64,000 bases of DNA from contig OZ023266.1 of NCBI GenBank assembly GCA_964006375.1, forward strand, positions 60,862,946 to 60,926,945, read 5' to 3'. A program made the position numbers and the translations under genes. This DNA is from Tillus elongatus (Eukaryota; Arthropoda; Insecta; Coleoptera; Cleridae). Below are positions 14,469 through 25,790 of this stretch, piece by piece; within the stretch, counting starts at the first letter, position 1; each line of letters starts with the position of its first letter. The notes under the pieces were generated by a model. It was not told the origin of the DNA. It ran no database searches and saw only the letters and a program-made list of their open reading frames with translations.

Positions 14469-15616
14469 TTGCGAGAATGCATCTAGTCTTACATACTTTG
14501 TCCCTATATTGGGGTAGAAATGGACCAGGGCTAACAATTTTTTAAATTGTTAGTTAGTTGTATACCGTCTCTATTTTTAATACTCTGTATTATTTGGAGC
14601 GGGCGTGACAACAAGTACTTGGTTTCCGAACTAGGTGGCGACACGTTCGCTGCTCACTTAGTGCTATATAGTAGGAACAATGTACCATATTTTATCAAAA
14701 TAACTTGTTTATAAATGTACAAAAATTTTCCGAAAATAAACTTTAAATGTTTCCGATAAAACTGGTTTCCTAGCCAATTAACTTTAGGTTAATAGCAAAT
14801 TCTGTTATTGAAACATTTAATGAAATTTCGCTACCAAAACGCCCTTGCTGCGTCCATACAATAATTTTCCGAAAATAAAGTTAAATGTTGGTTTCCTAAC
14901 CAACAAAACTTACGTTAATAGCAAACTGAGTTATTGAAATTTGAAGGATTTAATTAAAATTCGCTACCAAATCGCACTTACTGCGTCCAGATTTTTTTCT
15001 TACAAACATACATCATATTTCGATAAAAAATGCAAAAATGCATTAACGAATTTGTTCTACGAAAATTAGCTAAAAATTATAGACCATTAAACCATAAACC
15101 TACAGCGAAAGCATCAACTTAACTAAACCGACAGCCAAAGCATCAGAGAAACGGTCTATTTGAAATGATTTTTCTGTAAACATTTTAGTAAAATGAAGGG
15201 CAATGACGATTGAATATGACTCTTAAGGGTTGTTCTGTTCTTGCAACATTTTCTTTTCACAATCCGTATTTGTTGTGTACCTAAACATTGCCAATTTTGA
15301 CGTTTCAAACTGCGAGTTTGCGTTTTGAGGAAAACTCCAATTTTTTTTTGCTGCCCGTAACTTTTTTGTCTTTAAACTTAGAGACCTAAGTTTTGGTACA
15401 TGGTTCACTCTTTATAATACAAATATGCGCACCAAATTTGGTTACCCTCACTTTGTTATTTCCAGGGATATAATTTTTTTAGAAAGAAAACACAAAATTT
15501 TCCGGGAAAAACTGGTCGGATTTTCCTGGGTAACGAACTTATCCAAGCCACTTGCAAAAGAAAGGTACTCACCAAATTTGATCAAGATCGGTCCATGATT
15601 TTTTGAGTTATCAGTA

Positions 15617-15689
<73 letters not shown>

Positions 15690-15694
<5 letters not shown>

Positions 15695-15997
15695 AAATGA
15701 GGTATTATTTTTTGAGAACATGAGAAATATTTTTTTTTGGGCAAATAAAAGGAAATTAAATAATGGTTAAATTCATTAATTTTAAAATCATAAAAAGGGA
15801 ACTCACTACATACCCAAGCAGTATAGAGTTATGAGTCGGGCAAATATAAGGTATAAAAATCATGAAATATACATAGAAAGATCAAATAATAACAAACATA
15901 TTTGCAAAATCATTATATGTATACATCAGATATTTCAGATATTTAACATAATTAAAATAATTGTCGCCTAAAAGTGGGCAGCTCGAAAGGCTCGATC
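15690..15997. other. Unassigned DNA between two (TA)n tracts
   Basis: About 300 bases of unrecognised A-rich sequence separate a family A body from (TA)n tracts and a hairpin arm that would otherwise be its missing end. It may be an insertion into the tract. Confidence 0.4.
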
Positions 15998-15998
15998 T

Positions 15999-16084
<86 letters not shown>

Positions 16085-16099
16085 TTAACTAATATCAAG

Positions 16100-16182
<83 letters not shown>

Positions 16183-16231
16183 TAAACACGGATCTCCCAT
16201 TAGTGATTTTTTTTAAGAAAATTCACTAAAA
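15998..16231 (-). repeat. Family A (TA)n tracts and hairpin end
   Basis: Two (TA)n tracts (15999-16080 and 16101-16176) are separated by about 20 bases, then come atataaacacggatctccca and the hairpin at 16200-16231. The usual spacer arm has been lost. Confidence 0.6.
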
Positions 16232-17132
16232 AAAGGACCAATCTTTGATATTGATTGAAGATGTCTGCATAAGACAATGAGTTTTGACTTTTTACTTTCT
16301 GTTTCATTTCTAAATATGTAAAAAAAATATATCCAGTCCTCCGTAATTCATTGTCACATAGTAGGTACACATTTTTATGTTTACAATATTACAAAATTCA
16401 TGTCACTTTTACTTATACACATACACATTTTTTTCTTTGAATATTTAGAATAAACGTAAATTAGAAAGTTTTAAATTATGCAGATATCGCATATTACATA
16501 CATATGTGTCAGTATTATATAAGAATTACATATACGTACGTTGTCATTGATAGAAAGGAAGCTACATAAGAATTACAATAATAAACATTATATGAATAAA
16601 TTCATGTGAAGAAATATCTAGCGCAGTGTATATCTATATCAGAACTTCCATAACAGAATAAGTGAAAAAGCAATTTTAAAAACAATAAATGACACATTTA
16701 TGCGAAGACATTGTACCGTATGGACACTTCCTTGACATGTTTTCTTCAGACAGTCGCATAACTTACGTAAAACCCGTTTCTTTGGCTTATTTGTGACGTC
16801 AAAGGACGAAATTAGTATGTTTTATACGGTTTTTTGTTTATAAATTATATAGCGTAAGTGTAAAGTCCTACGTAATTAAGTTTTTGGCCTACGTATTTAT
16901 TTTTAGGGGAAAACCTCGTCCACGTGTGCTTTTATTTTTAATGAGACAACAAAATACATACCTGGTTTTTATAAATATAATCCATAAAAAGCCATTGACA
17001 TTGGAAGTTGTGGAATTAATTAGGTAGATAGGTATATAAATATATTTATGAATGAAAAGCTTCGAGGTATCAAGTATCTTGGATGTACAATGTTCGTACT
17101 GGAAAAGCAGTTGAAGCTTGTGCATCAGAAAA
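16232..17132. other. Unassigned AT-rich DNA
   Basis: No recognised gene or repeat. Confidence 0.4.
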
Positions 17133-18290
17133 AATCTGGACGCAGCAAGTGCGTTATGGTAGTGAATTTTCATAAAAATGTTTTTTAATAGCAAATGTGT
17201 GTTTTATTAAGAAAGCAGGCATCAAATTTGGTTACCAGTATAACTTATATAGTAGAAACAATGTGCCATCTTTCATTAAAATAACTTTATTGTTTGAAAA
17301 TCTACAAAAATTTCCGGAAGCAAACTTAAAGTGCTCCCGAAAAAACTGATTTCTTGGTCAACCTTATAGGTTAATAGCAAATTGAGCTGTCAAATTTGAA
17401 GCATTTAATGAAAATTCGCAACCATAACGCACTTGCTGCGTCCAGAATTTCTTTTCTTACAAACATGCATTATATTTCGATGGAAAATGCAAAAATGCAA
17501 TAACATATGGGGTGTTCGATTAAAAAAAAAAGAAAATTTGTATCACCAACGACTTATGGGCCATTCTGTGATTGTAGAAATCATTTTTTAACATGTAGCT
17601 CAAGACACCGTATAATTAATGTATACCATTTTTTTTCGTATCTTGTATAATAACAGATATATTGAACTTTATTGACTTTTTACGAAGATTCGACAAAAAT
17701 TATATACCATTAAACGATAAACTCTATAGCCAAGACTACTGCCAATGGATCAGAGAAAGGGTCTATTTGAAATGAATTTTCTGGAAACATTTTAGTAAAA
17801 TGAAGGACAATGATGGTTGAAGCTGAGACTTCAGGGTTTGTTAAACATTCTTCTTGAGACATTTTCTTTCCATAGCTCGTATTAGTTTCAAGTTTTTTGC
17901 CTAAATGTTGCCAATTTTGACGTTTTAAATCGCGACTTTGACATTTTGAGGAAAACTCCAATTTATGTTTCTTTAAATGGCTATAACTTTTTGTCTTTTG
18001 ACCTACATAGCTAAATTTACATATAAAAATAGAAACTGAAAAATCGGCCCAGGTTTTCCTGGAAAATTGTGTTTTCTTTCGAAAAAAAATTATATCTCCG
18101 GAAATGACAAATTAAGGGCAATCAAATTTGGTATGCAGGTTTCTGTCATAAAGACTATTTAACTTACCAAAATTCAGATGTCTATGTTAAACGACAAAAA
18201 AGTTAGAGGTAAATTAATTTTTAACATATAAATCTGATTCAAGAAAGTCAAAACGTCAAAATTGATAATGAGATATGTGTCTAAGTCGTT
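17133..18290. repeat. Family A copies fused head to head
   Basis: Bases 17133 to about 18035 are a minus-strand copy starting tctggacgcagcaagtgcgt. At about 18035 the orientation flips, and 18036-18290 read as plus-strand family A body (ttttcctggaaaattgtgtt, tatatctccggaaatgacaa). No hairpin or (TA)n lies at the junction. Confidence 0.65.
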
Positions 18291-18417
18291 ATTTTCTTTC
18301 ATTTCGTTAAAATGTGAGCAAAAAATCCATTGTAAATCAAAATTGTTTTGTGTAAATATTAAAGACGTTAGACAATCAACGTGTACTACGGGATATACCT
18401 GCTAGTACATACATGTC

Positions 18418-18492
18418 GAGCGTAGCTAGGTGGGCTAAGCCCTGTACATCGGATAATGGCATCCTACATGACGAGTTCTAATCCTAGTTAGT
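18418..18492 (+). other. tRNA-like sequence (SINE head or tRNA pseudogene)
   Basis: An A-box-like tagctaggtgggctaag (18423-18439) lies about 50 bases before a B-box-like gagttctaatcc (18473-18484), the normal spacing for a tRNA. The acceptor and anticodon stems pair poorly and no A-tail or duplication is evident, so it is probably a decayed SINE head. Confidence 0.45.
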
Positions 18493-18739
18493 GGCTTTAC
18501 TTTTTATCAATTTTTTTTAGTCTCATTTCACTTTACCGTTATCTAATCAGATTGCTGTTATTCCGATGAATTTTTAGCGAGTTTTTGTATAAAAAATAAT
18601 ATGATAAAGAGGAGATGAAAGTTTTAAGACTTAGTACAATTTGAATAGCATATGTGGTTGTTTGTTCTTGCCCTAACTTAGTGAAACCCTTGCATATTTA
18701 ATAAAGACGTAGACTTTTTCCTTGACTTCACAAGTGCTT

Positions 18740-18863
18740 GTTTTAGTGAATTTTCTTTAAAAAAATTCACTATTGACGAGATCTCGACTTTTGAATTTGG
18801 AACAAATTTCTTCAAATGTGCGCGAACTAGACTCCCTAGAACCCATATATCCAGGGTCAGTTT

Positions 18864-18961
<98 letters not shown>

Positions 18962-19949
18962 GATGAACCATGAAAATTTACGTCTGTAAATTTGAAGACA
19001 AAAAAGTTAGAGGCATTTAAAGAAAAGAAAATTGGGGTTTTCCTCAAAATGTAAAAAAACGCGATTTGAAACGTCAAAACTTGCAAGATTTAGGCAAAAA
19101 ACCTGAAAGAAATACGGATTATGTAAATAGTGTCCTGCAAACCTTTAAGTTTCAGCTTCAACCATCATTGCCCTTCATCCTAATAAAATATTTCCAGAAA
19201 ATTCATTTCAAATATACACTTTCTCTGATGCTTTGGCAGTAGTTTTAGTTAAATGTGTGGTTTAACGGTAAATAATTTTCGTAGAAAAAATTCGTTAAAG
19301 ATGAGACCGCAGCTTCTGAATTCTTAAAAGGTTTCTTCAAATGCGCGCAAACTAGCCCCCCTAGAATCCATATCCGGGTTTACTTTCAGTTTTTTTTCTG
19401 TTTGCATATATACAAGGTGACGCATTTCTACGGTAAAGCTCAATATAATTGTTATTATACAAAATACGAGAAAAAATTGTATACTTTACTCATAGGGTGT
19501 CTTGAGCTGCATCTTGTAAAATTATTTTGGCAATCACAGGGTGGCCCACAAGCCGTTGGTGATACCTACAACTTTTTTGGACATTCCTTATTGCATTTTT
19601 GCAGTTTTCATCGAAATATGATGCATGTTTTAAAAAAAAATCGAGACGCGGTAAGTGCGTTTTGGTAGCGAATTTTCATTAAATGCTTCAAAATTCAATA
19701 ACTCAATTTGCTATTAGCCTAAGGTTCGTCGGCTAGGAAACGAGTTTTCTCGGTAACATTTAAAGTTTATTTTCGGAAAATTTTTGTACATTTTCAAACA
19801 AGTTATTTCGATCAAATATGGTACATTGGTTCTACTATATATATTACACCGCTGACCAAATTGATGCCTGCTTGCATTAAAGAGACATATTTTTCTGTTA
19901 AAAACATTTTAATGAAAATTCACTTCCATAACGCACTTGCTGCGTCCAG
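18740..19949 (+). repeat. Family A element, full length
   Basis: Complete from the hairpin ttttagtgaattttctttaa through the (TA)n tract (18866-18957), body and terminus cacttgctgcgtccagac. Part of the segment right of the tract is deleted, and a second hairpin-arm-like piece (about 19290-19390) sits inside the body, indicating recombination between copies. Confidence 0.75.
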
Positions 19950-20023
19950 ACTTTTTATTTATTACGTTGACTTGTGCAAACATTTTACATGTATCAGCGC
20001 CTATAAATATTATTATTGTCATC

Positions 20024-20134
<111 letters not shown>

Positions 20135-20149
20135 TGATACAGATATTTA

Positions 20150-22069
20150 CAGGGTAGCGCATTGAAAACGAAACGGACCGATTTGCGTCCTGATTATTTT
20201 TTTTTAAGAAACGCTGAAACACGTCAATTTTAATATTTGGGGGGACATGTTTTGACATAAAACTCAACTTTGTCACATCAACCCCTTAAGGGTGGTGATA
20301 ACAACCCTTATATTTTAAATAAGGAACATGGGTCGAGTGTTACATCATTTGAAAGCTCTTTCTTTTCTGAATTCACCACACTAATTTTTTTTGTTTTATC
20401 AACTCGTTTAAAATTTATTCACAGTTGAAGATGCAAAAACGCATTTCACTCATTCCGATAAGAAATGTGCTGATAGTTAATGTTTTGTTGGTTTGTAAAC
20501 AAAAAATTGACTATCAGAACATTTCTTATCGGAATGAGAGAAATGCGGTTTCTTATTTCAGTTTATCGATCGGTTTGATACTTGATAGTACTACTGAAAA
20601 TTAATTTCACAATGGTGTATTCTGTAGAAGAAAGAGTTGAAATAATTACTCTTTTTTTGAAAAACGATGACTGTGCCAACCGTACCGCAAATTTGTTTAA
20701 TGAACGACATCCGAACAGACATGTTAACAGAAAATACATTTTGGAGTTAGTTGCAAAGTTTCGACAAAGTGGTTCAGTGGCCTACAAAAAACGGGATCCT
20801 GAACGTAAATTTCCGGTTAGAAATGAGACTACTGAGATTCAAGCTTTAGGACAAATTGCTGCAGACCCAACTTTGAGCACGAGAAAATTGGCCACTGTTT
20901 CAAACATCAAAAGAAGAACTATTCAGCGAATATTGAAGCATCATAAATTTCACCTGTATAAAATTCATCTTGTACAACAACTGAATGAAGATGATTTTGA
21001 TCGGCGGCTGGAGTTTTGTGAAGTAATGACTGCACGAATAGCTGATAACGGGAACTTTCTGTTCAATATCTGTTTTTCAGACGAGTATACGTTTTTATGA
21101 AACTCTACAGTCAATCGTCATAGTTGTCGTTATTGGGCAGATAATAATGCAATACATTTTTACGAAGTCCGCACTCAAACTCCAAAGAAATTGAATGCCT
21201 GGACTGGCATTTTAGGAGACCGTTTAATCGGACCAATTTTTCTTGATGGCAATTTTAGTGGCGAAGCGTATTTGGAGTTACTAGAAGATATCGTTTACCC
21301 TCTACTAATTGACATTGTTGAAAATGATGATCGCTATCAAGAAAATCAATTATTGTTTCAACAAGATGGAGCTCCTCCGCAATTTTCACAACGTGTTAGG
21401 GAGTTTTTGAACAGAGAGTTTCCAGGACAATGGATTGGGCGTAGAGATGCTATTGAGTGGCCCCCTAGATCACCCTAGATCCTTTAGACTTCTTTCTATG
21501 GGGCCATTTAAAGAGTCAAATTTACGCAGCAGAACCGGAGTCTCTGTAAGAATCACGTTGACGTATTGTTGAAGAATGCCGTCTAATAACTCCACAAATG
21601 CTCCAGAATGTCAGAGCTCGTTTTGAACAAAATTTGTACTCTTGTACGGAAGCTGGTGGTCAATAATTTGAACACTTACTTAACTGAATAAACATTTTTG
21701 AACGTTTGGTTTTGTTTTTTAGTTTTTTTTTAAACGAACAATTGACTAATTAGTGCATTTCTTATCACAATGAATGAAATACATTCTTCCAATTCCAACT
21801 GTGAATAATTTTTAAAGGAGTTGGTAAACTTCCAAAAAAAATAGTGTGCTGAATTCGGAAAGGAAAGAGCTTTCAAACGATGACACTCGACCCATGTTCC
21901 CTATTTAAAATATAACGGTTGTTATCACCACCTTTAAGGGGTTGATGTGACAAAGTTGAGTTTTATGTCAAAGCATGTCCCCCTCAATATTAAAATTGTC
22001 GTGTTTCAGCGTTTCTTAAAAAACAAATTTCTTTGGACGCAAATCGGTCAGTTTCGTTTTCAATTCGCC

Positions 22070-22074
<5 letters not shown>
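20150..22074 (+). mobile_element. Mariner-superfamily element M1 with long terminal inverted repeats
   Basis: The termini are cagggtagcgcattgaaaac (left) and the matching inverted ttttcaattcgccaccct (right), next to TA on both sides as expected for a TA target. The inverted repeats extend about 335-340 bases with interruptions (20150-20485 and 21735-22074), far longer than classic mariner ends. Inside the left repeat a second palindrome (about 20440-20547, arms about 48 bases) repeats part of the terminus in inverted form. The transposase is interrupted, so the copy is inactive. Confidence 0.9.
20612..21666 (+). pseudogene. M1 transposase, one stop plus a frameshift (DD41D-type spacing)
   Basis: The Tc1/mariner superfamily transposase cuts and pastes the element at TA sites. 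The N-terminal half has a helix-turn-helix region beginning MVYSVEERVEIITLFLKND and a second one around STRKLATVSNIKRRTIQRIL. The first catalytic Asp lies in CFSDEYTF, directly before an in-frame TGA at 21098-21100. The frame then continues unbroken through NAWTGILGDRLIGPIF and the second Asp in LLFQQDGAPPQF to EWPPRSP (stop at 21476). A small deletion there shifts the frame, and LDFFLWGHLKSQIYAAEPES follows in another frame. Adding the lost bases, about 41 residues would separate the second Asp from the Asp of LDFF, as in DD41D elements. Only a few lesions mean it is fairly young. Confidence 0.85.

Positions 22075-22144
<70 letters not shown>
22075..22144. repeat. (TA)n tract on the right flank of M1
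   Basis: It begins at the M1 right terminus with no intervening sequence. Confidence 0.9.
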
Positions 22145-22146
<2 letters not shown>

Positions 22147-22182
22147 TTAGGAATATTGCACTACACTGTAATCACTTTTAAA

Positions 22183-22370
22183 TATACACTTTATTTGTTT
22201 GCTGTACGTTTGTGATTTCTTATTGGTTTGCGTGGACTGCAGTTTCGAACCGTCCCGGTTCATCATCAGCTACTCACACTGAGTAGCGTGCTGATGATGA
22301 ACCGGGACGGTTCGAAACTGCAGTCCACGCAAACCAATAAGAAATCACAAACATACAGCAAACAAATAAA

Positions 22371-22377
<7 letters not shown>
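22183..22377. mobile_element. Hammerhead ribozyme foldback element, 88-bp arms
   Basis: The arms at 22183-22270 and 22290-22377 are reverse complements with about one mismatch, separated by 19 bases. Each arm holds a hammerhead core. The right arm abuts a (TA)n tract (22374-22449) and another tract ends 38 bases to the left. No coding capacity. It has the same head-to-head plan as the elements at 13.9 and 61.8 kb but is unrelated to them in sequence outside the ribozyme core. Confidence 0.75.
22286..22330 (+). ncRNA. Type I hammerhead ribozyme
   Basis: Stem I is GCGTG (22286-22290) with CACGC (22326-22330). The core is CTGATGA (22291-22297), followed by one extra T, stem II GAACC/GGTTC (22299-22313) and GAAA (22314-22317). 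The palindrome ACTGCAGT (22317-22324) forms stem III and the triplet is GTC, with cleavage expected after C22325. The minus-strand twin (about 22235-22270) keeps core, stem II and stem III, but its stem I partner has changed, so only the plus copy looks complete. Confidence 0.8.
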
Positions 22378-22449
<72 letters not shown>

Positions 22450-22451
<2 letters not shown>

Positions 22452-23214
22452 GGTTTTCTATGAGAAGGAGACAATCTCTATTAGTCAATACTACTACGCC
22501 AGTTTTATTTATCCTCATTTGCTTTGGTTGTAACCTACACCGTAATTTTCACTAAAACATGACAGCTTACGCTTATGTTCAAAGATAAATTATCCATTAA
22601 AATAAAATAAACAATGGCGAATTTCGATGACACTGAAGTCCGCACGTCTTCTAGGCCTCTAATGTAATAATTAACTTTCTCAGATTCAATTGCTACATAA
22701 AGATATCCATTCAAGGTTAAATTCCATATGCAGAAGGAATTGTTATGTGGCATTAATATGAGCATGTGCTTACATTTGCAGTTACTTAGGTTACCTAATG
22801 TCTCATTAGTAGACTGGTCATACCCGTGAGACAATGGAGGAGTGTCATACAGAAAACAAAAGTGAATCAGTTCAATAGTTCGATCCGCGGCCAAGCTCGA
22901 TCTGAAACGCTTTGATGCGTTTGGCGGGTCAGTGGTGCTCTGTAAACGATTCCGGTACATTTCTTACAGTTTTTGTTGGTTTACTTGGAATGCTTTCGCG
23001 ATAGTTGTTAAAAAATTTAAATACTTCGTTTCTTTTTTTTATAAGAGCAATGCGAATTGTACCGACATAACACACTTTAGTTTTTATAGAGCTCATAATG
23101 TGGATGGACGGTGCTTTGAAACTAATCACTTATTTACGATACAGGTAAAAATTAAAAGAATTATTTTTAATATTTAACAAATAATATTTGATCAGAGAAA
23201 AGTTCGTTTACACA
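22450..23214. other. Unassigned DNA
   Basis: Open frames of up to about 140 codons occur but show no recognisable domain, and no other signal supports a gene. Confidence 0.35.
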
Positions 23215-23344
23215 AGTAAATTCCATATTGGACCTGGAACTACTATTGGAAAGAAAAGTGGAAAATGAGCTAATGGCTTGGTGCCACAGTCATCGATCGT
23301 TAAAAACAACAACAAGCAAAGTATATTTAAATAATAAGCATCTT

Positions 23345-23388
<44 letters not shown>

Positions 23389-23390
23389 AC
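23215..23390 (+). repeat. SINE body fragment ending in (AAT)n
   Basis: The segment aaaatgagctaatggcttgg, then tgccacagtcat, resembles the body of the SINE at 1203-1387 (aatgtgctaatggcctgaga). It is followed about 60 bases later by an AAT tract at 23347-23387. The tRNA-like head is absent. Confidence 0.45.
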
Positions 23391-23589
23391 ATTTATTAAG
23401 AAGATTTTCCTCCATGCAGAAAAATACAAATAAATATACAATAATGCACAATTTACACCAAAAAAAAAATCTCCCTCAACAAATGGAGAGAAAAAACTGC
23501 CTTAGTCAAAGACTTGTTGGCAGTATAGCAAAAACAAAACTACACAATCAACACAAAAATTTATATCATTTCTACCATATGCTTCCCTC

Positions 23590-24610
23590 CAACGAAGTCA
23601 CTGATTAGCTTTAGCCCCTACTTTGTTTCTTCTCCACATCAATGACCTCCTCTCTAGCACATCTAATCCAGTTCACAGTTACGCGGACGACAGCACCCTG
23701 TCGTCCGCGTAAGCCACTCAAATATACAATATTCTAATCCTGTCTCTTTAGCCCAATTAGATGAGGATCGCAGACGCATGGAGGGTTCTGTGTCCGTGGA
23801 TCTCCAAAAAATATTAGACTGGGGAAGTAGAAATCTTGCACAATTCAATCCCACCAAATCACAGTCTTGCTTTCTTTCTCATAAGAGATACACCAGCCCT
23901 AGATCCATCACAATGAACAACCAAGTTATTCAAAGTAATCAGTCATTTTCACTTGTTGGCATTTCTGTGGATCGAAACCTGAATTGGCATCAATATGTCA
24001 CATCAATTGCAGAAGCGGCTGCTAAGAAATTGGGTTTCCTCTTCCGGGCTCGGAAATACTTTTCACCAGCTAATCTCTATACCTTATATACTTCGCAAAT
24101 AAGACCAAACCTCGAATACTGCTTCCACATCTGGGGTGCTGCTGCCGCTTCTACACTCGCTATCCTGGACTCTATTCAGAAGAGAGCTATACGTCTCATA
24201 GGTGACCCTACCTTCATCCAAAGGCTGCCATCCCTTGCCCACCGATGTGCTGTTGGTGACCTCTCTCTCTTTTATAGATATCTGCACGGGCACTGCTCAG
24301 AGGAGCTTTCTTCCATAGTTTCTCCACCTGCTGCCCCCAACAGATCTACCAGGGGAACAGAGCGAATGCACCCTTTTACTGTCCAGGTCACCAGACGTAG
24401 AACATATTGTTATGCCCGCTCTTTTGTCCCGAGGACTTCCAAGTTGTGGAATTCTTTGCTGGCACATGTGTTTCCTTCTCCCCCGAACCTCCAAACCTTG
24501 AAGTCCAGAATTAACAAGTTGCCTCTTTCCTCCTTGTAGACATCCACGGTACGATAGTATTTAGGCTGTAAGCCCTCGTGGTATGTTGTTGAAATAAAAA
24601 AATAAAAAAC
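23590..24610 (+). pseudogene. CR1/Jockey-type non-LTR retrotransposon 3' end (reverse transcriptase C-terminus)
   Basis: A 5'-truncated copy begins with the palm segment LSPTLFLLHINDLLSS and the catalytic box SYADDSTL at about 23677. A one-base frameshift near 23710 leads into an uninterrupted frame from 23715 to the stop at 24537. It covers SNIQYSNPVSLAQLDED, DWGSRNLAQFNPTKSQS, then the thumb region LGFLFRARKYFSPANLYTLY, RPNLEYCFHIWGAA and LDSIQKRAIRLIGDP. This order is typical of CR1/Jockey-group enzymes without RNase H. A short 3' UTR and an A-rich tail (gaaataaaaaaataaaaa) end the copy at about 24608. It is the best-preserved retrotransposon in the window. Confidence 0.85.
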
Positions 24611-25379
24611 ATCGTAACGCGCCTGCTACACAAAAACAAAAAAGCATATATGCACTTTGAAATACTAACATATAAAAAAACTCAGTTTTTAGTCTCCAAT
24701 CACAGTATACAAGCCCCAATACCGATATCCACTCCGATCTGCTCGTCCCCAGTCCAAACACACTGCTCCCTCTCCACTCACAAAACAAACAAAGAAATAC
24801 CGATACCTACGCGACCAACCACACACACCCCCGCGCACACACACGTCCGCGCACACACAAAACCACCGACTCATGCAGGAACCCGCGCGCGTCTGTCCTC
24901 TTGTTGTCAATTTCTTCTAAACAAAGAATGAATGACACTTCTAGGGGTGTGAAAAATCCAGCCCTGTAATCATTTCTTAAATAAATATTATTTCACCTTA
25001 TTTGGATTTCGTTATAAAACTTTTTTTGAATTAAGATTATTCGATTAGAAGTGACCCGTTATTTGTGACCTTTGTTGCACAAAAGCTTACAACAAAAGTA
25101 CATTTACATTTTCTGGAAAAAGCATATTATAATTAAATGTTGAACCACTTTCCAGAAATTTGAAGAAATAGTTTTAAGAAAAATTATTTAAACACCCTGT
25201 GAAATGAAAACTAGTAACATTTTACTAAGCCATGTTGAGCCCAATAGCTTTATCTTTGTGCCACCCCTCAGCTAATGTCAAATTAATTATGGGGCACCTG
25301 AATATAAACTTTATGCTGTGTACATGCACAAGCATCAGCTTCCATGTAACGTACTGTGTATAATTATCAAAATTCGGGA
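24611..25379. other. Unassigned DNA with a CA/CG-rich patch
   Basis: A C-rich, purine-poor stretch at about 24815-24880 (repeated cacaca, cgcgcaca) stands out in base composition. No gene signal was found. Confidence 0.4.
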
Positions 25380-25790
25380 CGCAGCGAATGCTTTATGGTA
25401 GTGAATTTTCATAAGAATAATGTATAATATATTAGTGATTTAGTCTTATATTAAAACTTATAGAGAAATACTTTATTTACTTAGGAACAGTAAAAAATAA
25501 GGTAGAGAAGGGCAAGCAAAAACATGATCTCGAACATAAATATTTATACAGTAATTTGGATATAAAACTCAAACAAAGCAATTGATAAACAGAAAATATA
25601 CTCAACAAAAATACACCAGAAAGCTGAACATAAAAAAATTCATGTGGTTCATGCGTTGAGGGTGATTGCATGCATGCAGTAGGGGAAGAAAAACTTCCAG
25701 GACGAAGACGGTTTCTGACCCCTCACACACAAAAACGGGAGGTTCTCCTTCCCCTTGTACATGCATATAACCAACTCTAAATAAATAGGA
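25380..25790 (-). repeat. Interspersed repeat B, copy 2
   Basis: Reverse-complement relative of 7440-7840, including the family A-like terminus at its left edge (gacgcagcgaatgctttatg). Similarity extends about 380 bases with scattered changes. Confidence 0.65.

Larger units (their letters stand above)
13871..14663. mobile_element. Hammerhead ribozyme foldback element (retrozyme-like), inserted in family A
   Basis: The element consists of two head-to-head arrays of the same 307-bp unit. The minus-strand array occupies about 13871-14233 (1.2 units) and the plus-strand array about 14237-14663 (1.4 units). The 307-base period is shown twice: gactagatgcattctcgc recurs at 13873 and 14180, and aaattgttagttagttgt at 14237 and 14544. 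The arms are nearly identical, so the whole is a large palindrome. Target-site duplication: ctatatagtagg(aa) at 13859-13872 and 14664-14677. There is no coding capacity. Direct tandem units, a type I hammerhead and a long duplication fit the retrozyme class of nonautonomous retroelements, which are copied by an unidentified reverse transcriptase. The inverted join is unusual. Confidence 0.8.
13750..15690 (-). repeat. Family A element interrupted by a hammerhead foldback element
   Basis: In reverse orientation this copy runs from the terminus aacgcaggaagtgcgttatg (13757) to gttatcagtacgat and the (TA)n tract (15618-15689). It is split at 13871-14663 by the hammerhead element, whose flanks are duplicated. 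The undisrupted junction, cctatatagtaggaaca, is visible in paralogues near 26862 and 38580. Confidence 0.8.

Noticed and set aside
23228..23608. 126-codon frame with a poly-Asn run
   Set aside because: The Asn run comes from an (AAT)n microsatellite at 23347-23387, and the rest has no family resemblance.
23676..23711. Nine-base inverted repeat (cgcggacga / tcgtccgcg) at the YADD box
   Set aside because: It lies in coding sequence of a retrotransposon and looks like chance plus a local duplication near the frameshift.
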